This document shows positions 34,955 to 45,720 of a stretch of DNA of 64,000 nucleotides, one piece after another (position 1 is the stretch's first letter; every line of letters starts with the position of its first letter). The notes below the pieces were generated by a model. That model was given only the letters and a program-made list of their open reading frames with translations, did not search any database and was not told the DNA's origin. This DNA is from Locusta migratoria (lineage: Eukaryota; Arthropoda; Insecta; Orthoptera; Acrididae), in NCBI GenBank assembly GCA_026315105.1, contig CM048748.1, positions 474,265,150-474,329,149 of the forward strand, given 5' to 3'. The position numbers and the translations under genes were made by a program.

Positions 34955-34996
34955 ACACCTGAAGATGACTATTAAGTCGAAATAAGCTTATCGTGT
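34955..34996 (+). ncRNA. Hammerhead-ribozyme-like motif, right arm
   Basis: In order: ACAC (34955-34958), CTGAAGA (34959-34965, fits CUGANGA), T, a gact/agtc stem with loop atta (34967-34978), GAAA (34979-34982), the palindrome taagctta (34983-34990), TC, then GTGT (34993-34996), which pairs with ACAC. Penelope-like elements are known to carry hammerheads whose short palindromic stem III suggests dimeric action. An extra T after CTGAAGA departs from the canonical core, so activity is uncertain. Confidence 0.4.
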
Positions 34997-35161
34997 AAAT
35001 AATAGGAATTAAAATATACAGTGTTGAAATTATATAATTGTTATTATTAAAATGTCTATGTACGACATCACTAACACTGTGGGCCCTGCAGATAACAAGT
35101 TATTGACAAAAGTACGTGTTTGGAAACATTTTTTTCGTATTATGAAGGCAGCGAACTGGCA

Positions 35162-35440
35162 TAATGTTTTAATATGACAAAATTAGTCACGTTTCACAGA
35201 AATGATACACTTTACTTTTTTTATAGAGGTGAGAAGTTTCTATCTTATGTAGATCATTATCGAACCAATTTGTCTCAAGTTGGCGCTGGGACGTTGAGCG
35301 AGTGGCTGCATCTTCCCTCCTACTTGAGACAATTTGGTCTAATGATGATCTCATGTAAGATCGAAACTTGTCGCCTTTATAAAAATATCAAGTGTGCAAT
35401 TTGTGCGAACTTGGCTAATTTTTTCATATTAAAATTATTC
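35162..35440. repeat. Long hairpin, arms about 119 bp, 40-bp loop
   Basis: Left arm 35162-35280 and right arm 35321-35440 are reverse-complementary over their whole length with scattered mismatches and one-base gaps. The loop 35281-35320 is GC-rich. A 115-codon frame crosses it (35174-35521) but codes for the palindrome and has no recognisable domain, so I do not call it a gene. It is a candidate MITE or hairpin-RNA locus. Confidence 0.8.
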
Positions 35441-35449
35441 AAAATGTTC

Positions 35450-36581
35450 AACTTATTTTCTTTTAATGTTACAGGTACAAAATTGTGGTATGTTCCCCGT
35501 TTTTCATTCAAGAGTACCTGATTCGTTCATTCAATGGTTAGTCACAGTACAGTCAATATATGAAATTGTAACAGTAGTAATTAGTAGAAATGAAATGTTC
35601 AACAATCCTATGCACATTACATGTTTATAAATGCCACATGGAAATTGACTTATTATTATTATTTAATTATTTTAAATTTTAACAGAGTGGAAAGAGTGAG
35701 CCATGAAGGTATTATTCATTTTGAACTCGAAAGTGCGTGCATTGCTTCTAAGATTTTTGAATTCTTATTGGAGCTTGTGTCGTTTCACAGGAAATATTAA
35801 AGATCCTGAGTAAAAGGAAAATAAAACCTCACGATAAAACAGTCACTACTAAGATTTTTTTAAAACGAGAATATTGTAAATTTTATAGACGTAACAGTTT
35901 GTCTAACGATTATATCAGTTTCCAACTATTTACAAAAATCTAGAATTGTCACCTATTAAATTTTAATAAACCATACACCTTTATGAACATTTTTTCACTT
36001 GTAAATTGTCGTTACCTTAAAATGTCGGTAAAATCTTGAATTTGAAGATCAATCATAAGACGTCAGGTACGGACTCGTTTGTTTACATGAACTTACAGCT
36101 CAAAGGTTATTGTATCACCTAGCGGCCGTGTAGCGAAATACGCACCAATTACCTTTAAATAATTAATTTATTGCATGAGTTGTAACGTTTTTACCAACTT
36201 TTGTGACCAGTTATATTATTTGTTAACCACTAAATCGAACTGTATAAATTTCTTTAAAATTTGCAGTCAATTTAATTGAAACAGAATTTGTAAACGTCAT
36301 GTCACGTGACGTATTCGCGACTTGGGCGCCAAAATCTGTGTATTTAAACATGCCGCTACTGACGGCAAGGGGCAGTTGATGGCAGTTATAAGTTGTAAGC
36401 TGCTGAAGGTCGTAGGCAGCTGTGGTACGTTCTTATAAGTTTGGTCGCCAGGAGCTTTAGACCAGTTGTATACAGTGCTGTAGTGTGATGGAAGAATCAA
36501 TAAAAATCCGTTCACATCTAACAACGACTATAGTTTGGCAGAAGAACCTTGGAGAATGTGCTGCTATTAACTTGACCAAGA
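35450..36581. other. Spacer; LTR-like segment at 36298-36500
   Basis: Mostly AT-rich. From 36298 (tgtcacgtgacg) there is a TATA-like tatttaaa at about 36339, an SP-less GC-richer part and an aataaaaat at 36499, which together resemble an LTR. I could not find matching flanking duplications. Confidence 0.25.
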
Positions 36582-36593
36582 ACTTCTCTTTTT

Positions 36594-36797
36594 GCCGGCC
36601 GCGGTGGCCGAGGGGACTGAGGCGCTCCAGTCACGGTCTGCACGGCCACTGCGGTTGGGAGTTCGAATCCCCCCTCGGGCATGGATATTTGTGCCGTCCT
36701 TAGTGTTAGCTAGTTCTTAAGAAGTTCGTAAATTTAGGGACTGATGACCCCGTAGTTAAGTCGCATAAGCTTAACAAACATTTGAACATTTTTTTTC
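36594..36797 (+). mobile_element. tRNA-derived SINE (type A), complete
   Basis: A complete copy: head from gccggccgcggtggccgag (A-box), B-box gagttcgaatcc, body 'ggcatggatatttgtgccg', and tail to 'aacatttgaacattttttt'. The sequence cttctcttttt flanks both ends (about 36583-36593 and 36798-36808). Confidence 0.9.
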
Positions 36798-36859
36798 TTC
36801 TCTTTTTTTAAGTTTGATTCGTTGGGTGACTTGAGTTCTTTAGTAAGTAGCAACCCTAG

Positions 36860-37760
36860 CGACGACCTAAGCCCCATTCACACAGGCCACGCAACGTCTC
36901 AAACTTATTGAAAATGGGCGCAGTAGAACAGTACACTCCTTTCTGCACAAGAAGAAAGGAGGTATGATCAAATACAGATTTGACGTCCGTCTAAACTGTG
37001 TAAAAGTTACTGATTCTTGGGAATTAAATGATGTTCTTAATAACAAATTACATTAAAGAAAATATGTATTGAGAGAAAAATGTCAGACTATTGGACAGCG
37101 GGCGACCAGAGGTTCGATAGTTTACAGCATATATTGGTGGACATACCCAGTTCTCTCCAATAAATACCCTTTTTTTAATCAAAAGAACTACACCAAAAAT
37201 AACCTTCCACATTATAAGGGAATAACAATAAGCGAAGTAGACTTCTTTCATGTTGAACTATCTCGTATTTCAATTACAGTTCTTATCTTAAATAATGGGA
37301 CAAGATCGTTAACTTGGGCTTTCCACGACAGCTTATTGTCTACCTGAAGAACTAGAAATTTTAACTGTTTAGTCTCATCACATGCACCTTCTTAAATGTC
37401 ATTTATTTTTGAACTGTGTGTTAGAAACTGTAAAAACTGAGTCATATTGTGATGTAACATCAATGTCTTTTCGACAAATTTTGGACTTCGGTCTTCACTG
37501 CATTATTTGATACTGTGTCAATAATGCAAGATTCTTAACTATCATCGGTAAACACAAATTTTTTCAAACTACATTTTATACTATAAGGCATATTATTAAC
37601 ATAAATAAGTAACAGCACTGACGTCAGAAAAGACCTCTGGGGCTACCTTAGGTTAACCGTGCCAAATTTCCAGAACATACCACACTCGTTTTCAACACTG
37701 CAGTTAATTACTTTCTGCTGTCTGTTATTAAAATAAGAAGTGTCAACCAAACACCTTCAA
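36860..37760 (-). pseudogene. Decayed LINE reverse transcriptase (CR1/Jockey-order type)
   Basis: The minus strand yields short collinear RT pieces across frames: SYFNNRQQKVIN, then PQRSFLTSVLLLIYVNNMP (from a GVPQGSILGPLLF-type block), KFVFTDDS (active-site box), KFLVLQVDNKLSWKAQV, VYFAYCYSLIMWKVIFG, and YRTSGRPL with QYIFSLM near 37060. Their order and spacing match the RT palm to C-terminal region of animal LINEs. Stops and shifts are frequent and the 3' end is not clear. It is distinct from the CR1-like copy at 4.1-6.2 kb. Confidence 0.65.
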
Positions 37761-39451
37761 ATTGTATACAGAATATTCAAAGAAGACTATAAATGCATAC
37801 TCCAATCTATTAAATGCACAAAGAGATGTAATAGTTAGCTTCAGGTTCCATTTATACGATTAATGACAATGATGTAGAATGAGTTACCTTCCGCTGATAC
37901 TGCATATTCATAAGTAAATATTTGCTATTTGCCAACCATATTTTTAAGAAGCATGTGTGGTTCTCAAGAACAAACGTTTGTCAACGTCTGTGATCGACTT
38001 TTTCACGTAATTGTGATTTGACGTCCTTGCTAGCACTTTTGAGCTTAGTGTGGTTGTTTGATTCGCATTAATTATGGAGATTTGAAGAATTTCTCATGGG
38101 AGAAAGGATATCGCAATATGAAGCCGTACTCTCGTCAAAGCTAATGGAATGTATATTAATTACCTACACATCAAAGGAAACTTTTTAAAATTAGTTTGCA
38201 AATGAGGATAAATACACCAGTTTCAATTAAATACGGTTCCAGAAATTTAACTAGTAGGCCGCAATGTCATCACCGCAGCAGTCTGTGTGTGATGTTATAA
38301 CTAGGAGAATTTTTATTGCTTTCCGCCACAAACATTAGTCGGATAAACGAGCCAGACGTACTACGGGGAACAACGACAGACAGAACACAGTGGCCGAAAC
38401 GTCGTAAGGTTTGATATACAGATGATGCGATCCAATGACCAGAACGTTTCTATCGACAGTTTCAACGGCCGCGGAAGCATTCGTTTACAGTGTTTAAAGA
38501 TTGATTTAGTAATAATCTCAGAGCATACTATCTTAAAGCAACTAAACGGAGAACTTATGACGTCAAAATTTATATCAACCAAACTTCACAGTTTCATAAC
38601 GAAAAGAGTAGGGCAGCTCTATGATACTACAAATGTAGGAAAGCGATTATTTAAACATTTCACTGTTATTTTCACGATTAAAAATACTTAATCGTACATG
38701 GGTAACACAGAGACATAGAACATGCTACTGTCTTCCATGTTTTTGCTAAAGCATTGGAATGGCAAAAAACAGTAATAACGCAGTTCACCAATGCTGGAAG
38801 TCGGTCGAGAACGTAGAAAATAAATAAATAAAAATAAAAAAATAAATAAAAATAAAAAACACTGATCGTTTCATTACTGTGACTAACCAATATTATACTA
38901 TCCACTCATTTCAGAAACAGAAAAACAAAGAGCAGCACACCAAACAAACAAAACGGAATACAGAAAGCATTCAGCAACATCTGCAGTGCAATTGTTTGCG
39001 GAGGTAGGCATTGTCATACAACTAGGTAGTCCCGGCCTGACCTCTTATAGGTGTTTTACATGACCATTTATGAAACCACCTCCACCTGAAACCTGTACGT
39101 CATAATGCCCGCATAGCAAGAGCGAGTTGCCTGTGACTCTCATGGGAATCCCCGTGTTTCTCGTGAGGGGCCATATGAAAAACACTTCACCCGGGTAATT
39201 TGATATTGTGGTAATGAAGATGACAGACTGCATTCGTTATCGATTGCGAATAACCCTAAGGAAAATAATAATAAAAAACCGATAAATTTAAGTATATTTT
39301 CGGGTATATTAAAAAAGAAGGAGATTTTGCATTTTTGTAGCCGACCGAAAATAGAAAAGTAGATGCCAAAAAAAAAGATCTTCTAAAGAAGTAGATAGAT
39401 ATGGCAACACTGCCTGACGCGTGCCGCTGCTGCCGCGTCGCGCCATCTCCC
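37761..39451. other. Spacer without recognisable genes
   Basis: AT-rich with short A/T tracts (for example 38818-38860). Open frames at 38361-38691 overlap on both strands and lack motifs. Confidence 0.45.
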
Positions 39452-39547
39452 GCGCTGCCAACTTCTGCGCTGCACGCGCTGCCAACCTCTGCACCGCACG
39501 CGCTGCCAACCTCTGCGCCGCACGCGCTGCCAACTTCTGCGTCTTGT
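39452..39547. repeat. 24-bp minisatellite, about four units
   Basis: Units start at 39452, 39476, 39500 and 39524 and share 'gcgctgccaac.tctgc'. The array lies in a CpG-rich island (39400-39800). Its multiple-of-three period makes all frames look repetitive; I do not regard it as coding. Confidence 0.8.
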
Positions 39548-40620
39548 CGGGCAGGCAGCGGCGCCGTCAGCGTTGGCGCGACGCTGCGACACGAGTGCGC
39601 GCCGGCTCCGGTCGGCCCGTTAATTTAATTTCCCAAGTTTGGCGGCACTGGGCGCAGGCCACGTACGTACCACCCCTCGGGATGGGAAGGTGCGTGCATT
39701 AGCGGCCTGTAATTTGCCGGCAACTTTCCACTCGGCCCCGATCTCCAGTAAAATTCGGCGAGCGGAGCGTGGGAAACGGCGCAGGCCGCGGTGCCAGCTC
39801 TGCACGTCCTCTGCTCTTCAATACAGGATGATCGTAATTTTTTGTCAACAGACCTTTACTCCAGGTCTATTTAACAGCGGCCTGCTAACGCTACAGTGAT
39901 CCTTTGCGATGGCGGCCATTATGGTTCTAAAACGCGGCTGTAGCATACTGTACTCGGTTAATGTTTCTCACTAGGAAGTGTTAGTTGCATAAAGCAGTGA
40001 ATGCAAAATCGCGACGGAGTATGCAGGTTACAGAGAATGTGTCTACATCCATTCTCGTTGCAATATACATGTGGTAGGACTAACAGCATAAATAAGTAGT
40101 CTATTATCAAAGACGGACATCTGTCGTTTGCCAGAAACTATTGCGAAACGCAGAGCAAATATATTTAGAGGCTGAGTTGAGCATTATCAACTTTAATATT
40201 AGAGGATTTATACCTGGAAGGGGCTAATATCAATTTCACTACTCAAGCACCGTCAAATTGTGTTTGAAAATACAGATGTCCGTCTTTGAAACCAAAACGT
40301 GTAGGTTTCCGCTTTTGACGTGTACACGCTTTCAGATGTCAGTTTTCGATACACAGAGATTCGCTTACTCCTAACGAGAATCTTTTACTGGTGTATAATC
40401 TGGGAAATTATAGGAATATTGACATAAAGTGGAAAATATAAAATTTTGAACTCTATTACATATTGGAAAAATGAAGAACTACAATAATCATAATAATCTT
40501 CTTTTTTTACAGTAATTTGAGTAGTAATAAAACTCTTTGTATTTCTGAAGTTACTATAATGTGTGCAAATTCCCAAGTAACTTAAAATTTTAATTTATAT
40601 TTGAAGCTGAGTATCTAATT
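39548..40620. other. CpG-rich then AT-rich spacer
   Basis: The GC-rich part runs to about 39810 and could be a promoter of an unseen gene. The remainder is AT-rich with no motif seen. Confidence 0.35.
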
Positions 40621-41563
40621 TCAAATTGCCATTAAAAAAGGATAATCGCCAAAATCGCTCTTCACGATTTCACATTCACACTGATCGTCAGCCAGATCTG
40701 AGTGACAATTTGGTCCCCGTAGTAATTTTCTGTACCAGTCAGGAGTGGGAAGAGTCTTCCAGTTGTTTCCAAAATGTTTTGTTAGCAACTTCTCAACATC
40801 TCGAATTTGATGATATATATTTTCTGGTTTGCTATTCACTCTGTACATTCGTCTCTCCGCACCCACATCTAAGTACGCAAGTTCATCTCTGACCAAAATA
40901 TTTCCAGTCTTCCTTTTCCGGAAAATTTCAAATGTTTGTAAATCTACCGGACCAAACTGCGTGGTCATCAGTCCGTAGCTTACAAACTACTTAAACCTAG
41001 GTAAACTAACCTAAGGACAACACACACACCCATGCCCCAGGGAGGACTCGAACCTCCACGACGAGCAACCGCGCGCTCCGCAGCGAGACGCTTTAGACCG
41101 CTCGGCTACTCCTTGCGGTCCGGAAAATTATCCGCTTACATGTTGACATTTTAAAATGGAGCTGAGATGCTGTCTTTATATGCTGTCTGGCTTCTTGATT
41201 CCAGTCTTGAGGTACCCAATCTCTTCTAATTAGATTTACTGTTCCATACTTCTCAAAATCTGTATGGTATTCTTCTTTATTAATGATGGGACCCTTTTTT
41301 CTTAAATCTCTTTCTATTACGCCGAACTATCTGAAGCTAAGAAACAGTGACCAGATTTTTCAGTAAACATCCTTACGTTATTTTTGACATTGAACATCTT
41401 TCCGACAAGACTAGTGATAATTTCGTACAACACACAACAGAACAGTGTAGTTTACAAGCTAGTCTTACCTTTGTTTCTTTTCAATGTTTAGTTTCCACTT
41501 TTCAGGTTGTCTCAACCGCTCCCTAGCTTTTCCTTCAGACGCTGGTGATATATTACGTTCCAT
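40621..41563 (-). pseudogene. Gene-like locus: two exons, the second cut by a SINE
   Basis: Exon 1 (41563-41469) starts with ATG and reads MERNISPASEGKARERLRQP then EKWKLNIEKKQ up to a consensus donor (aaag/gtaaga). A 138-bp intron ends at an acceptor before 41330. Exon 2 reads FGVIERDLRKKGPIINKEEY, then DWVPQDWNQEARQH, NILVRDELAYLDVG, VEKLLTKHFGNNWKTLP, and ends FLMAI at 40621. Removing the SINE plus one target duplication restores the frame exactly (ATT TTC CGG AAA AGG). It resembles an uncharacterised arthropod multi-copy protein family I remember, with a Lys/Arg-rich start and a C-terminal LLTKHFG.NW motif. A middle part appears missing, and the first full codon after the junction is TAG. 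It is probably a decayed, perhaps transposon-derived, gene. Function unknown. Confidence 0.5.
40928..41118 (-). mobile_element. tRNA-derived SINE (type B) inside the gene-like locus
   Basis: On the minus strand: a head with A-box 'gtagccgagcgg', B-box 'ggttcgagtcc', body 'gcatgggtgtgtgtgttgtcc' and tail 'catttgaa'. The 11-bp tccggaaaatt flanks it at about 40917-40927 and 41119-41129. Confidence 0.9.
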
Positions 41564-42424
41564 TTCACTGGCTTTAAGACGGTTATTAGTGATAATACTT
41601 TAAAAAATTACTAAAAAACGTAAGTACGGGCTAATACGTCTTAGTACCTGACACATACTGTCGCCATGTCTGATTTTCAAGGTCATGTGATCATATACTG
41701 TGTTCGCATTGGGGCACACTGCTTTATTCAACAGGTGTCCGAATTTGATATCAAGCTCTTATGTAGATGTCCGCTTTTGATGTGAACAGTCAAATAAAAC
41801 TTTCTTCAGGATCGACTGCTAACTAAATTTCGACAATTAGGTCACATGTCCAGGTTTGATACTAGGCTACTCATATAACCACTATTCTGAGGAAAATGTA
41901 GCCTCTTCATTAACAAAATTCTGCTTTCCTCCAATCGCATCTTTGTAACATAAGGCTGCACGAGTTTTCTTCTGACATATTTATTTTGTTCTCTTGTCAA
42001 GTTATAGATGAAGGATGAATGGAAGTTTTTTCTGTTGAACTATCGGAGAACAGAATCTTATATGGAATGTCGGCTTCCATTCATATGAAATTTTCCTGGC
42101 GTCAGTGATTCGACATAACATGAATAGAAAAATTTCGAGATACTGGATCCTTGTCAGACAAACCTAGGGCAGATCCTAAAGTTTTAACTAAAATTAAGTT
42201 GGAAAAGGTAGGAGAGATATTGGACGAATAAGAAAGTCATTGTACCAAGTGAGAAATTACGAAACTGAAACTTATTTATGTAAAAGCAATGTATTAGTTT
42301 CAGTTATAATTAATTACGGTAATTAATGTAGTTACAGTACTTTCATTGTTTGGTGAAGTGTCCACTATATGGAGTATTTGCAAAAATTACATACATTTTG
42401 GGTAATCATCGTTAATAAACATAA
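41564..42424. other. Spacer, nothing recognisable
   Basis: AT-rich; no gene or repeat partner identified. Confidence 0.45.
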
Positions 42425-42557
42425 TACACTACTGGCTATTAAATCTGCTACAACAAGAAGAAATGCAGATGATAAACGGGTAATCATTGGACAAATACAT
42501 TATACTAGAACTGACATGTGATTACTTTTCACACATTTTGGGTGGATAGTACCTGAG

Positions 42558-42630
42558 GCTTGCTCAGGGTATTGTGGAGAGCTGCATCAAACCAGTCACA
42601 GGACTGAAGACCACAACAACAACAAAAACT
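42558..42630 (+). mobile_element. 73-bp RTE-like 3' tail nested in Tc1
   Basis: The insert is only the last 73 bp of the RTE family (gcttgctcagggtattg, ctgcatcaaaccagtc, ending in AAC repeats). It is flanked by gtacctgag at 42549-42557 and 42631-42639. It is an extreme 5'-truncated retrotransposition event. Confidence 0.9.
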
Positions 42631-42642
42631 GTACCTGAGAAA

Positions 42643-43679
42643 TCAGCATCCAAAACAACCACCTCTGGCTGTAATAACGGCCTTGAGACGCCTGGGCACT
42701 GAGTCAAACAGAGCTTGGGTGCCGTGTACAGGTACAGATGCCCATGCTGCTTCAACACGATACCACAGTTCATCAAGAGTAGTGACTGGCTTATTGTGAC
42801 GAGCCTGTTGCTCGGTCACCATTGATCAGACGTTTTCAGTTGGTGAGAGATAGGGAGAATGTGCTGGCCAGGGCAGCAGTCGAACATTTTCTGTATCCAG
42901 AAAGGCCTGCACAGGACTTGCAAAATGCGATCGTGCATTATCCTGCTGAAATGTAGGGTTTCGCGAGGACTCGAATGAAGGGTAGAGCCACGGGTCGTAA
43001 CACATCTGAAATGTAACAGCCACTGTTCAAAGTTCCGTCGATCGAACAAGAGGTGACCGGGACGTGTAACCAATGGCAGCCCATACCATCACGCCGGGTG
43101 ATACGCCAGGATGGCGATGAAGAATACACGCTTCCAATGTGCGTTCACCGCGATGTCGCCAAAGGGATGCGACCATGATGATACTCTAAAGAAAACCTCT
43201 ATTCACCCGGAAAAATGACGTTTTGCCATTCATGCACCCAGTTTCGTCGTTGCATACACCATCGCAGGCGCTCCTGTCTGTGATGCAGCGTCAAGGGTAA
43301 CCGCAGCCATGGTCTCCGAGTTGATAGACCATGCTGCTGGAAACGTCGTCGAACTGTTCGCACAGATGGTTGTTGTCTTGAAAACGTTCCCATCTGTTGA
43401 CTCAGGTGTTGAGACGTGGCTGCACGATCCGTTACAGCCATGTGGATAAGATGCCTTTCATCTAGACTGCTAGTGATACGAGGCCTTTCGATCCAGCATG
43501 ACGTTCCGTATTGCCCTCCTGACCCTACTGATTCCATATTCTGCTAAAATCATTGGATCACGACCAACGTGAGCAGCAATGTCGCGATACGATAAACCGC
43601 AATCGTTGTAGGCTACAATCCGACCTTTATCAAAGTCGGAAACGTGATGGTACGCATTTCTCCTCCTTACACGAGGCAA
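42643..43679 (-). pseudogene. Tc1-like transposase, broken
   Basis: The enzyme would cut and paste the element using a DDE-type catalytic triad. From ATG 43679 it starts MPRVRRRNAYHHVSDFDKGR with helix-turn-helix residues GLSYRDIAAHVGRDP. A second DNA-binding part (SLDERHLIHMAVTDRAATS) lies in another frame. The first catalytic block reads VIFPGE followed by a stop, where the family has a SDES-type motif, so the first Asp is lost. The second block is intact (FQQDNARSHFA), followed by LLPWPAHSPYLSPTENV carrying the final acidic residue region. Stop at about 42643. Several frameshifts (near 43500, 43130 and 42830) make it inactive. Confidence 0.85.
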
Positions 43680-43888
43680 CTCCGGACGACTGCGGCTTGT
43701 GTATGAGAAATCGGTTGGAAACTTTTCTCATGTCAGCGCGTTATAGGTGTCGCCACCGGCGCCAACCTTGTGTGAATGCTGTGAAAAGCTAATCTTTTGC
43801 ATATCGCAGAATCTTCTCCTGTCGGTTAAATTTCGCGTCTGTAGGACGTCATCTTCGTGGTGTAGCAATTTTAATGGCCAGGAGTGTA

Positions 43889-44157
43889 TTTACACCGTCC
43901 ACGTGTTATGAAACCATTTTTCGGCAAAAGATTTTTCCGAATAGTGCTTAGTGCAAAGCGTACTTCATTGTTCATTGAAACGTGCTTAATCTTGTATTCT
44001 ACTGTAATCGGAAATCTTTCATGATGGTTGTCTCTTTTGTTGTGGCCCATTCGAGCTATATATTTTAGTAATTTAAATGACACATCTTACCGTTTTTTCT
44101 CGCACAGTTTTAGCCAAATCTGTGAGAATCGTTTTGTGACCTCTCCTGTTGAGAAAA
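43889..44157. other. Spacer, nothing recognisable
   Basis: Short unassigned sequence between Tc1 and the next SINE. Confidence 0.4.
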
Positions 44158-44360
44158 TTCAAAATGTTCAAATGTTTGTATAGTTTATGCGACTTAACTA
44201 CAGGGTCATCAGTCCCTAAATTTACGAACTTCTTAAGAACTAGCTAACACTAAGGACGGCACAAATATCCATGCCCGAAGGGGGATTCGAACCCCCGACC
44301 GCAGTGGCCGTGCAGACCGTGACTGGAGCGCCTCAGTCCCCTCGGCCATCGCGGCCGGCT
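44158..44360 (-). mobile_element. tRNA-derived SINE (type A), complete
   Basis: Minus-strand copy with head gccggccgcgatggccgagg, B-box 'gggttcgaatcc', and tail to 'catttgaacatttt'. Flanks cctgttgaga (44145) and cctggtgaga (44361) are a probable duplication with one mismatch. Confidence 0.9.
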
Positions 44361-44569
44361 CCTGGTGAGACTCAACAATTGTCAGTAATTGGATACTAAA
44401 CGTGAGAATATAATATCTGACTCAACCGTACGCTAACTGGCTGCAGAATAATAATAAATTGCGGGAGCGACTGTTTCGTCTCCTGCAGCAGCGTTGTCTG
44501 CTCTAGAACCAAAATGGCGGCCCCATAAGGAACACTAGTGTCCAGAGCTATAAACTTTGCCTTTACTCA

Positions 44570-44850
44570 TCCTCATAATTTTGATGGTCCTTCTCGAAAT
44601 AGTCTCCTGTGAATGCAATGCGCCTGTCCCCGCGTTTCTGCCAGTCTTCAGATACATGCTGCAAAACATTTTTCTATCGCAGTCTTCACAACTGCTTCTG
44701 ATGACGGCGTTTCTTCGAGTCAGGCAATAGACGAAATCTCACATGGGGCTATGTGCCGACTATAGGGAGGCTGAGGGATGCACTGCTCGTGGATTTTTGC
44801 GAGATGTTCAGCAACATTACCAGCAATACGCCGCCGTGCTGTGGCGAAAA
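44570..44850 (-). pseudogene. Mariner-like transposase C-terminal scrap
   Basis: One frame on the minus strand reads HLAKIHEQCIPQPPYSRHIA then PCEISSIA, corresponding to the mariner block with the third catalytic Asp (family form PPYSPDLAPCDF). A segment near SSEAVVKTAIEKCFAACI and a RRLFREG ending follow, in the order of a mariner C-terminus. It has two stops, and the Asp is replaced by Glu. The upstream two-thirds of the element is missing. It is unlike the mariner at 60 kb. Confidence 0.55.
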
Positions 44851-44929
44851 CAATAAGTAGTGAGGAAGTAATAGATTAAACGTTGGTGCGTCATGGAGCG
44901 GTTTCCTATTCACGTTAGCGTTCATGTGC

Positions 44930-45720
44930 TCATGTCTCATGAACTACGTTCGCCTTGAGACACAATTTGGAAGGTACATTCAGCTATATGTGTGTATACG
45001 GTCTGTAAAATTTTCTGCGCCTACAATTTGTAGTGTAGAAATTATAAATACCGTGGTTTTAGTCCATTAACAGTGGAAAAGTGGTAAGCGAGAAACATTT
45101 TTCCTTTCATCATTTACTGTGGTTGTCAGAGGGAAAAAAATATAATAAAGGTTTGAAATTATCTATAAAGTTTGTTGCAAGTTGCTAAGTACCCTCATTT
45201 TCATACGATGTATGAATGAAGTCTTGTTGCATTATGTGTCAGTTTTTGCTATTCCTATTGTTTATGACGTAGTATCTCCTGTAAAATATGTCGTATGTGA
45301 TTCTTAACCCTGAAGGAACTGTTATCTCACGGTAAGGAATATGTGTATTAAATTTGGTTGAAATCGGTTCAGTGGTTTAGGAGGAAATGTGCAACGTAGA
45401 CACGCGATGTAGCGGTTTTTCTCGCATCTCATAGTTTATGGCGTCATATCTCGTTAACTGAAATGATAAAATTTCGAACGTACGTTCAGTGGTATGTGTG
45501 TATACTGTCCGTAACATTTCTCGCGAATACAATTAATAGTGTACGAGTAATAAATTGTAACGTCATGGCAAATGCAGTAATTTTACGGCATAAACGCCGA
45601 AAAAGTAGTAAGCGCCGAACTTTTTTCCTTTCATCATGTTGCTGTCATCGAGAAAAAGTTTCATAAATGTTTAAAATTATGCTTAAAGTTCGTTGCAAAT
45701 CGCTAAGTGCTTTTCTTCTC
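44930..45720 (+). repeat. Diverged direct repeats, spacing about 506 bp
   Basis: The segment at 44938-45195 recurs at 45430-45715, aligned by 'tgtgtgtatac' (44989 and 45495), 'tttttcctttcatcat' and 'aagtt.gttgcaa.t.gctaagt'. A third, shorter match starts near 45240. It includes the string 'ttggttgaaatcggttcag' (45355), which recurs in degenerate form elsewhere in the window. Confidence 0.55.

Larger units (their letters stand above)
33614..35053 (-). mobile_element. Penelope-like element with inverted terminal arms
   Basis: Left arm 33614-34109 and right arm 34640-35053 are inverted copies of each other and enclose a 530-bp core. The core and inner arm encode the C-terminus of a Penelope-like protein. 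Inverted pseudo-LTRs are a known arrangement of Penelope-like elements. The left arm has an expanded AT microsatellite (33857-33909) and about 75 bp absent from the right arm. Both arms carry a hammerhead-like motif. Confidence 0.8.
42427..43886 (-). mobile_element. Tc1-like DNA transposon with a nested RTE tail
   Basis: The ends are inverted: left 'cactactggctattaaatctgctaca' and right (reverse) 'cactcctggccattaaaattgctaca' in pattern, each beside a TA dinucleotide (42425-42426 and 43887-43888). Without the 73-bp RTE insert it is about 1.39 kb. The terminal sequence matches a Tc1 family I remember from locust genomes. Confidence 0.85.

Noticed and set aside
35174..35521. 115-codon plus-strand ORF
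   Set aside because: It is made by the long hairpin; residues follow from the palindrome and show no domain.
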